A DNA stretch of 64,000 bases from Guillardia theta CCMP2712 (taxonomy: Eukaryota; Cryptophyceae; Pyrenomonadales; Geminigeraceae), in assembly GCF_000315625.1 (NCBI RefSeq), contig NW_005434610.1:292081-356080 (forward strand), given 5' to 3'. Under the pieces are notes generated by a model that worked only from the letters and a program-made list of their open reading frames with translations, made no database searches and had not been told where the DNA came from. This document shows positions 54,528 to 64,000 of this stretch, one piece after another. The translations under genes and the position numbers were made by a program. How positions within the stretch are numbered: the first letter of the stretch is position 1; each line of letters opens with the position of its first letter.

Positions 54528-57500
54528 ATGCACGTCCGACTCAGATATTGGATATCGCTCTGGTTTTTCCTGTCAATTTGTGCAACTTCGTCATCCGAGA
54601 TCACATCAACAGTGACATGGAGTGCTCAAAATTTGAATACGTGCGCTGAATACCAGGTAAACCGCCTGGTCAATGCATCACCATGTTGATCGTTGAATTT
54701 GACAGGCGTCATCAACTGCATGCAAATGTTATTCGTTTGATGCATACTCAAATGCGTGTATAAGCTCTCCTCCAAGTCCTGCTCTAGTATCAAGTAGCAC
54801 TGCTCAAACGCCAGTCGCCTGTACATCCAAGCCTTTCCAGTATCGCATTAACGACAAGCATGTATAACTCTTACTGTTACCGCAGGCAATTCGCATGCAC
54901 AAGTGGCACCCTAAATGATCCAAACTGCAATTGTCAGAGCACATGCCAACAGATCGATACAGGGTAACAAATAAACTTATGCCTACCCATTTCCCAGTTT
55001 TGAGAATGTTAACAGATGGGGTGCTTCAGCTCAAAACAACGATGCACGCTGCATGTTTTCAATGTTGGCTTTAGAAGATACTTGGGTCTCACTCAACTTC
55101 AACTTTGAACTGAAAGATGGGTAAATTTAACATTTTCATTTTGTTTGAGATTCTTACTCATGCATACCTTTTAGATCTGGCAACCCGATAGCAACATCTA
55201 CCTCAGCTCAAAATGCATTGTTGAAATGCCCAGACGGTTTGCAGCAGACGTTCAAAGTAACAATAAGGTCGTATTACGGAATGTTTGAACTTTACGGATT
55301 ACGAGCTCTCTGCAAATTTTCGACTCAGACTTGCACATATCAAGCTTCAGAGATTCAGAAATTGGTGTCATCTCTGCAAAGTGGTTCCATCCCTCAGATT
55401 TTGAACTTTAGCAAATATTCTAACTATGAAGACATTGAGGTGCTTGGAACATATGAGGAAGTTTACAATTCAATCTCGAACATATTATATCGGTCAAATC
55501 TCAATCAAAATTCGTTGAGGCTGAAAAACAAATATTACAATCCCTTAGCGTCTCAGCAACGACCATATGAAGAACTTGAATATAAAATTTTGTCAACCAA
55601 CTGTTCGAGCAATAACCTTGTATTGATTAACATATCGGTACTTGTAGGAATCGTGGACATTGATGATGCTCCAGCCATTGTGAATCCCAGTTCGACCTAT
55701 ACCACACCAAAAACATGTACATCAAATGATCTAACATACGAATGTAATTTTGGACAATTTTACGCATTTGAAGATTCATCTCAGATAACAAGAGTCGGTG
55801 GCTTTACGATCGCAGATGTTGATTTGTTTGAAAGCTGCACTTCTGTCGACCAATTTTGTAATGCTTTGGATGTAAATGTGGAGACATACATTGGATTTAT
55901 TTCGCTAAACTCTGTTTCGGGTCTGACGATATACCAGGATACTTCAACAAAGCAAGGATTTATAGGATCCATAACAGCTAGTCAGTTGGCGATAAATCCG
56001 ATCCAATATCAAACAAGGTTGCAAGGACTTGGCCCAGGGGTCCAGATGACATATTACAATACACAGAACGGTCAGAATTCACAATTTGTAACTCTAAAAG
56101 TTTCTGACCAAGGATCCACTGGGTTTACGGGAAATCCACAGACAACCTCCTCTTCGGTCAATGTAACGATAGTAGCGGTAAACAATGCACCAACGATCAC
56201 GATAAATTTGTACAAAAACCTTTTCAATGCCGTCGAAAACGTTCCAATACTGTTTACAGGAATCTTAATTCAAGATGTTGACGTCAGTGAAAAGTTAAAT
56301 TCATCGTTGGCACACAAAACGTGGATGAAATCTCGCCAGGCTCAAACTACACTGAATCAACTCAAGCTGACTCTTCAATTCATTCATGGGACTGCGAAAT
56401 TCCTTTATTCCAGAAATCTAAGAATTATTCAAGCTCAAGGGATGGAGCTTCTCACTATCAAGCCCAATTTCTATGGTGACGATGTTTGTAGAACCTTGCC
56501 GATCTTATACAGCTTGCATGATTTGACATCAAGTGGAGTGAAAACAATGGTGACATACGATAAAGTCTGTGCTTATTCGAATGCAGGGACTTCGCAGTGC
56601 TTGACAGGGCAAGAATTGACTTGCTCCTGTCTCATAGACAATTTCTGCAATTCAGAATCTTACATAACATTGTACTTGAATACGTCAAAGCAGCTGATGT
56701 TCACAGATTCATCTGGATCGTTTCACAAATGGGGTGATGTACTTGCAGACATATTAGAGAACTCGAACAAGACGTGTGGGGGTCTTCCTTTCTTTGCTCA
56801 TCCAAACGATTTCAGTTATGGTATACCTTGCAAAGCGGATTCCGATTGCTATGCGGTTGAGGCATGCGTTCCTGGGCAAACTTGTCGATGCTGTGCCGAT
56901 CTAGCAACAGTGTGCACTTCGAACGCTGATTGTAATACTTTGAGCCCTGGATCTTTGTGCGGTTGCATGCGAGACAATCAAGGAACAGGTCTCTGTGGAC
57001 AGTATTGCTTAGATGCTGGTCTGACAATGGGCTGTACCAGTAACATTGTACAAATTGGATCCGTGTTGCCACGATATTATGGGTCAAAGTGTAGCTATCG
57101 CGCACCGTTCCCGAACTCACTTCTGTATGGTTCCAACACACCAGAACTACGAAGCTGTCTGTCACCCTCATTTGTGGTCAATGGTTCTGTGCATGCCAAC
57201 GCTCTGAATCTTGTCTCAGCTGAGGTTGCAACAGAAGGAAGCACCAAGGTATCGATCACAGCTGATCTTGTTGATATGCAAAGGGTTTTATCAAACATTC
57301 AATATACAACAATTCAACACTTCAATCGTTTATGGCGACCTCCTGCTTCAAGTCAAGGACTGGACTTTGACCCTGCAGCAAACATATTTGACAGGATGAC
57401 TGTGGAGGTTGAAGATTTGGGCAATTCTGGAGGGACTGAATTAGTCAACAATCGTGTAAGTTCCACGGTGGATATTCTTGTTGCTGCAGTGAACAACAAA

Positions 57501-60500
57501 CCCAGCGCAAACGGCCCCGCAAAAATTTTTGCAACAGAAGATAATCCATATCATTTCAATGGAACCTTGAACATTTCAGATCCCGATTATCTGGATTATG
57601 GATTTTCAAGCAGAATACTGTACGTCAATTTATCTTGCAGTCACTGCCGTCTGTATTTGAACGAGACGTTTTTACGTTCTGCTCTTGTACAGAAAAAAAT
57701 TCAAATGAAGTTTTGGAATGGAGTTGAACAGAGAGGGTACTATTGGATGTTTTCAAATGGTGGACCTCCGAAATTTGGGGATGGTTGTCAATTCATTCCC
57801 CAGTGCTCAGACAATTCAACTTTTCGAAGTCCTGATAGTCCATGGGGATTTTTTAAGTCAGCCAAGTATGGCGTTGTCTATTCTCCTCTTACTTCAGGAG
57901 GTCCCTCAGTTGGGTGCGGAGTTTGCCCAGCAGATACAGGGAATAGATTCATATCGATTGAAGGAACATTTGAAAACATAAATCGTGCCCTGTCGCTTGT
58001 GACATATCTTCCAGATCCAAACTTCAACACCGAAACCGGTATTCAAGAGAGGTTGATATTACAAGTGGACGATAATGGCGCTATTGGAGACAATGTGAAT
58101 GCTCCAGCTTTGACGGATGAATTGCAGATTGTAGTTGACATCAAAGCTGTTAACGATCGGCCAATCATTGGAAGGAAGGTATCTTCTCCAAGACAAATTT
58201 TTCCATACGATGGTGGAAGAACTCTTCCAACCTCTGTGTTTCAGGACAAGATACTACCGATCAACCAATCTATGTATAGTTTGTGCATGAATCTGCCTCC
58301 AGCAAGTCAACAATATTATAGCCTTTGTGGGCCAACACAAAGAGAATACATTGATGTCGACGAGGACACTCCGTTCATAATCCTTTCAGATGTGCTTTAC
58401 ATCGATGATGTAGATTCTGGAGATGCACTGTTGGTTTCATCACCGAGACAATTCTGTTGTGCAGCTGATGGGCCAAATGGCTGTGTATGTGGTGAACCTT
58501 GTACCTGTAACCAACCTCCGGTTTGTCTCAAAGGGTCGATCGCAGGGACTTTGCTGATTCAATTGAAGGTGATCAATGGCATGCTTACCTTCCTTCCTCC
58601 ACCTGGACGGCAATTCATTCCTGGGATAGAGATCTTAACTAATTCTACCGCAACATCGATGCCAAAAGGCGGTTCGATGGTGCCATGCTCCAACATCGTG
58701 GCATGCACAGTAAATGTTTCAGAGATCAATTTTCGCACGACGGTCGCAAATTTTCAGCAAGCGATGGACTGGAATTTTTTGTCTTACCAAGGAAAGCCAA
58801 ATTTCTTCGGCCGTGATTTTCTCAGTATTTGGGTGTCTGATGAGGGTTTTACAGATAATTGCTACACTCCCCCGCTTGCACAAGAGCTAGTGTTGGACAT
58901 TCGTGTCGTTGGAATCAATGACCCACCAGTTATATCTGCGACAAACCAAGTCTTGGTCTATGACAAGGGCCGTAGATGCTATTCTGACTTCATGCTCTTT
59001 CCTGTCAATCCGGATGGAATGTCCACTAATTGCGTCAATGCCAGTTCAAGCTTGGTTCCTCCCCGAATCTTTGGGAGCAGTGTGTACATCACTGATGTGG
59101 ATATGAACTACTTGTCATACGCTAATATGACGCTAACGCTGAAGATCGGAGACAATCCTGCACTGCACCAGAACGCTGGCCAATTTTTCTTCCCTGAAGT
59201 TACAATCACGGCAAACAATTGGTATGAAATGTACAGGGACTCGACAGGCATTCTGACCATGGTCATACAAGGCAAGATGGAGAGCATAAATCAACTCCTT
59301 GCGGAAATGAGATATGATGCCAGTCCTTCTTTTCAAGGATATGTTCCATTCCAAATCATCGCAGACGATATGAAAAACTATGGAGAATGTAGTGGTAACC
59401 ATATTTGCGGTGCAGATTTTCCATGTATCAATCACAACTTGGCTGGGAGCCACGTTCCAGTCTTGGTTGGTTTGACAACGACAGTACTTGATGCAACTGT
59501 GGTGACACCGGGGAGTTGTGTATCTACCACCTGTCGTGCTTGTAATCAAGAGCCCGGTTGTGGTTGGTGTCCAAGCATCTGTTCGTTCCAGGGAGGAAAG
59601 TGCATTGCCCGATCGAATTCCGGTCCTAAGTTCGAATCTTGCCCTGTAGATCCTGTCACAGGACGCAAATTTATGGAGTGTCAGGTCCCTGGATCCAATT
59701 GGTTGGTACCCACTGTTGCTGTCCTAGTTTCTGTCTTCTTGCTGGCATTTGGGTCTTTCTGTTTTATGCAGTGGATTCGAAAGAGACATGGATCCTTCAT
59801 GCAGTACATTCGTCGGAAGCAAGCTGATCTACAAAGAGCTGGTAGGAAAGCACACATCTTACCGCCTGAAACTGCAAATTACAACAAATTCTTTTTCCTC
59901 ATTTTGATCATTGTCATTACAATTACAGCATTCATGTTGATCTATGAACCGCAATTACGATGCCAGTTTGACCAGAGCTTCACACTCGACAGAGCTTCAT
60001 CCTTGTACCTTTCTATGGATAACTGCATGGTAATTTTTCTTGTTCCTGCGACGATTAACGGTTGGACTGACTTGAAAATTTGCAGGTTCGATTCATCCCT
60101 TCATACAATCAACCTTACCCTGACAATCAGTTGACGTCGTTGAAGGTCCAAATAGCTCTGACCAAGGATCCGCTGATAAAACTTGCGACCGACAATTGCA
60201 ACTACAATTCAACGATTTCGATTTCAAACGAAAGGGAGATTTCCAAGAGATACTCGAACTACATCTGCAATATGCAGATCATTGTGCCGAATAGGTTTGT
60301 CCTACCACAGACTACGATTTATGCCAATGGACAGAACGTAACAAAGGTGAGAGCAGGTCCCATGGACCAGGACACCCAAAATTTCGGCCTTGATTTTGGA
60401 CCTAACACGTTCAGTCTGGTTGGCAATTACTTAGAAGCGAGGGTGCAGAACTTAAGTTGTAAGTCGCTCGTCTACTCAGTTACTCATGGGTCTCTCCTTG

Positions 60501-62947
60501 GTGTTGATGTTCGAGCGACACAAGGATCTTTCTCAAGCGATGATGCGGATTTAATCCTTACATCACAAGTGATGACTTCGGTGCAATTCTGGCAAAAGTC
60601 TTCGAATGCGGTATGTTTGTCGGCAGCTAATGGATCACTCTACGTTGACAACTCCTGTAAACGAGTTTGCAAATACAGGAATCTTGCAGAGAACATTCAG
60701 CCGGTCATCCCGAACAGACGGAGGTTACTTGGCTCTTTCTCAAGTTTGCCATGGATATGTTCACCTCTGGCGAATGGAACGCTAAATTGCACGCATTACG
60801 ATCCTGTTGCAGCAGCAATCGCTGACGAATGTCCTGTCGGAGCGATGTACAAATTCAAGTCCCAGGTTCCACAAATTCCAGGCTGCTATGACTTGCAAAC
60901 ATGTACGCTGAATCAATCCGCACAATGCCTGTGCAAGCCTGAATGCGATATGAAAAATCTCAACCCACCTGGTCTTTGCGACACATCTGGACGGTGCTGT
61001 CAAACTGTGTGTGGTGGTTACTCAGGTGCTGACATGTTTCCGAATGAAAACATGCCGCGGTGTGGCATCCTTGTGGACAAGGTCAAGTACCCCTACTGCA
61101 ACGGTACTCTGACTCAACAATGGAAATTCACCTCCAACTCTGGTCAAATAGCAGTGACAGTCTCGGCGAACTCTACGGGGAGCAACAACACGGTCTCTTC
61201 ATATCAGGGCTCGCAGCCTTCCCCAACGCTGCCGGTGACGATTGACATCCCAACCTCGGACAAGAAGACTCTCAACCAGCTCTTCCACCCTGGTGGGTCT
61301 GTCGTTCCCAACTACGACCGGTTTCAATTTCAAATGTCTGGTCCAGGTGCGCCAGAACCCTCTGTTGGAATATTCGTGTGGTTGTCAAACGTAAGGTATC
61401 TGGCAATTCCAAGTTGGATATACAGCCTGCTGTCCCTGAACCTCCTCACTCCTACAACCGGCTCCGTGCTCCTTCATCTCTCCCCAGCATTTTGTCCAGC
61501 ATTCGTCTCTAGCACCAGCGAAGCGTTTTATTCTAGATTGGTCCAGATCGAGAAGCTTTTGGTTTCAACGTTACAAACATATCCAGCTTCATCATCATCA
61601 AAACCGCTTCCTGTGAGCAGCCTGATCATGTTCCACCGAGTAGGCGCCCACCCCATTCTATTTGCGACTGATCCAAACACAAACGTTGCAAGTGCAAAAG
61701 AAGTCAAGCCACTTGACTACAACCTCATCATTTCGATTGTCCTTATCGCTGTCATTTTCCCTGCGGTGGTGTCTTTTATTGCAGCACTGCTAGCTTTTCG
61801 ATTTGGATCCAAGTATCTCAAAGATTTTCGGTCGCTCAAGGTCAAGGAAGAGTACATGATCTCAAATGTGAAACAATTGTTCATCGGCATCGAAGAGTAT
61901 TTTGACGAAGGGTTGATTGAATACAAGATGAAATACGAAGAGATGGTGGGAAGGAGCAATTGGTTCTACATGTTTGAGACCTTCGTGTGGGGAGCAGATG
62001 CGCAGAGATCTTTGCTGGCAGAGTTATGGATTGTGTTTGTTGAAATCTTGGCCTTCATGCTGCCAGCCATCCTTATCTACGTTGTCGCTGAAATGACCTC
62101 CGCGGAATATCTCGCGTTCAGGTGCGACCTGAGGGCAGACTACTGTAATTGCATGGGAGAGAAAGACTCCATCCTGTACGCGTTCATCGCTGTAGAGTAC
62201 ATCGCCATCTCCTACGTTTGCATCGGATTTCTTGAGCTGGTCTTGTATTACCTCAGTCTCCCATTCGATTCATTCCGAAAGTTAATCAGATATGTATTTT
62301 ACTCTCTACTGTTTTTCATGGGCTGGTTTGTTCTCTCAGTGTTTTCTATGGTGGTTCTCTTCATATTTCTAGGAGTTTTGTTCAAACCTGCCTTTGTTAT
62401 CCCGTATGGCATCGCCATTGTTGGCACATTCTCAGCCTCGGCTTCCTTGCATGCCAAGCTCATGAAACTTCGGATCAGAGTGCAAACAGGGATTATCAAG
62501 AAGGTCGAGCTGGAACGAAAGAAGCTCAACAACATTCCTCCTGCTCTTTCGGAGCTTCTCATCAGAAAGAACTTTGAACAGGCGCTTCATGACAATGGTC
62601 TCTCGATATCAAGGATAACTCTCACAGTATTTGGATTTGTGTGCTTGATTGCAAGCATTTACGCTTTCGTGTTCATCGGCTTTAATGCCTTCACATCTCC
62701 AGGAGATGTCATCGCAAGCTACGTCAACAGCGCGATCTCGATCGGAATCTCATTAGTCACTCAGCAAGTCCTTGCAAGCGAGGGTGAGGAGGAAGACGTC
62801 CGGAACAAGGTAGATGACGTGCAGGACAAGATCATGAAATCGCTCAAGGGTGTGCTAAGGATGGTGTCGAAACAGATCCACCTCGCCATGAAGCTGTACA
62901 CGAGATTGAAGGTCTCAGGGAATCTGGAAGTAGCCAAGGCCGAGTGA
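54528..62947 (+). CDS. Giant multi-pass cell-surface protein with cadherin-like repeats and a PSI-like domain
   Basis: The ATG at 54528 starts a clear signal peptide (YWISLWFFLSICATSSSEI). Small exons to about 55175 are cysteine-rich (TACKCYSFDAYSNACISS). The main exon (about 55175-60029) has repeated segments closing in cadherin-like VNNAP, VNNKP, VNDRP and INDPP motifs, each preceded by D-x-D/E acidic, calcium-site-like patterns (ISDPDYLDYG, ITDVDMN). A Cys-rich stretch near 56830-57010 and a PSI-like domain (CRACNQEPGCGWCPSICS) follow. Transmembrane segments include LVPTVAVLVSVFLLAFGSFC and FFFLILIIVITITAFMLIY. The 57-bp intron near 60030-60086 joins in phase to the last exon, which adds another extracellular loop and about five more helices (for example IWIVFVEILAF-like and VFYSLLFFMGWFVLSVF). 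The final 120 residues are cytoplasmic and charged. It is a surface adhesion or receptor protein of unknown ligand. Confidence 0.8.
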
Positions 62948-63168
62948 TCAGCGTTTTATTGAAACCTCTCAGACGAGACGATAGGTTGCTACCTGGTGTC
63001 TGGACAGGATCTTCACCAGGAGTGAACAGTGCCGTCACCTGTGAACTGGTCAAGGGAGGAGACGGAAGGTTGTATTGTTGTCAAAGAAGCGAAGAAGGTC
63101 CAAGAGGATGGGACGGGACAGGAAGGAGAAAGGATCAAAGACAAGATCCAAGATGGTTAGGGGAATGC
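62948..63168. other. Convergent 3' intergenic region
   Basis: This gap lies between the stop of the giant membrane protein and the stop of the minus-strand gene at the right edge. A plus-strand frame (REETEGCIVVKEAKKVQED) is protein-like, but I could not link it to either gene. Confidence 0.4.
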
Positions 63169-64000
63169 TCAGCAGGCTAACTTACAGTCGACGGTGTCAA
63201 GCCCGTAGCTGTCAGAAGACACCCCGAAGCTGGACATACGTCACATGACATGGGACGAGGCAAGGCATAAAGATTCGCTCACCCGCCGTTGGTTGACTGG
63301 CAGATCATGGTGCCTCCAAAGTCGCTCTTGCCGTTTCCGCCGGTCATGGTGGTGTTGGTGGTGTTGCAACCATGGTTGCCATTGGTGGTTCCTGGAAAGA
63401 AGAGATCAATGGTCTCAGATTTTTCATCTGTTCAGCGTTGAGGCTCTGTTGCAACAGGGAATATTGAAAGTTCACATAGCGCATCTTAATAAGACTAGGG
63501 TTGTGAAATAGCAAGAAGCTTTCTTTAAGATGTTGCAAACAAAGACTATTCAACTGACACTTGCTGGCGTCAGTTTCTTCCATGTCTGATGTTTTTTTGC
63601 AACACCCTTTCGTCATCTCTCTTCACTTTCCTTCTCGGATGTCTCAGGATTCTCGTCCTGTATCTCATCATCTTCTCCTTATCATCGTCATGATTGCCTC
63701 TCCTCTTCTTCTTCACCTTATCATCCTCATCATAGTCTCTCCTCGCTCATCATCATCATCATCATCATCATCATCTCCCTCTTACCGCAATTCGCGAAGG
63801 TGGCGAGCTCGACAAACTGCTGCACGTCGCTGAACATGTTGCTGCTCTCTGCGGTCTTCCTGTTCCTCTGCTCAACCCCCCTACCCCAACCTCCTCTGTT
63901 TCTCAATTGCTGCTCTAATGCCAAACGCCCCCCGTTCCCTCTCTTGCCCTCCAACCAGAAATAGCCTCCGTACTTGAGTACCAAACCTGACTGCCAAACT
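63169..64000 (-). CDS. Unidentified G/N/T-rich cysteine-containing protein, 5' end beyond the window
   Basis: Three exons join in phase. The first, about 63786-63850, reads SSNMFSDVQQFVELATFANC. After an intron holding (ATC)n repeats, the second (about 63282-63392) reads GTTNGNHGCNTTNTT, then GKSDFGGTMICQSTNGG. The last (63169-about 63216) reads FGVSSDSYGLDTVDCKLAC and stops. The acceptors cttctttccag and gacgtatgtccag are good. Further upstream the minus strand stays open to about 63984 (LVLKYGGYFWLEGKRGNGGR), but its splice link is unclear. The composition suggests a secreted or surface protein. No family is recognised. Confidence 0.5.
63746..63776. repeat. (ATC)n microsatellite in an intron
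   Basis: About ten ATC triplets lie just inside the donor of the intron of the right-edge minus-strand gene. Confidence 0.8.

Overview
This window is eukaryotic nuclear DNA. Most genes are split by short GT-AG introns, typically 45-65 bp, and recognisable proteins appear only after these are removed. Genes sit very close together on both strands, several pairs of convergent stop codons lie 12-60 bp apart, and microsatellites fill the larger introns. There are no operons, ribosome binding sites or CRISPR arrays. The intron style, the long families of near-identical ankyrin units and a Fanzor-type element suggest a unicellular alga or other protist. My best guess is a cryptophyte such as Guillardia theta; that is inference, not a database match.

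Layout, left to right. 0.3-1.7 kb (-): unidentified gene with an N-terminal hydrophobic segment. 2.5-4.6 kb (+): ABHD17-type alpha/beta hydrolase. 5.3-6.7 kb (+): unidentified gene whose first intron ends in a (CAG)22 tract. 6.8-9.9 kb (-): carnitine palmitoyltransferase 2. 10.0-12.6 kb (+): intron-containing Mutator-like transposase gene with its own TATA box, starting 98 bp from the CPT2 start codon. 12.9-15.4 kb (-): glutamate-cysteine ligase. 15.4-17.2 kb: G-rich intergenic DNA. 17.4-20.2 kb (-): class II histone deacetylase with a tandemly duplicated 34-nt exon. 20.8-27.7 kb (-): caspase-like ORF followed by an ADP-ribosyltransferase/ankyrin ORF, which a phase-compatible intron would join into one protein. 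28.4-30.0 kb (-): membrane protein with a C-type-lectin-like loop.

31.0-35.4 kb (+): a CMTR2-like cap methyltransferase fused to a cold-shock-like segment and a PIN/flap-nuclease-like domain. 35.8-37.7 kb (-): a Fanzor (TnpB-like) element with one frame break. 38.4-38.7 kb (+): a small gene. 38.8-40.7 kb (-): a coiled-coil gene. 42.9-45.7 kb (+): a double-bromodomain protein. 45.7-53.3 kb (-): a giant SFI1-like coiled-coil protein with near-identical GC-rich 381-bp cassettes. 54.5-62.9 kb (+): a giant multi-pass surface protein with cadherin-like repeats. 63.2 kb to the right edge (-): a cysteine-containing G/N/T-rich protein, cut by the window end.

The genes do not form one pathway. They mix housekeeping functions (fatty-acid import, glutathione synthesis, mRNA capping, chromatin) with mobile-element genes and unusual multi-domain proteins. 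The most novel candidates are the caspase/ADP-ribosyltransferase/ankyrin locus, the cap-methyltransferase/nuclease fusion and the duplicated HDAC microexon. Exon boundaries were read by eye from splice signals, phase and family conservation, so individual junctions may be off.
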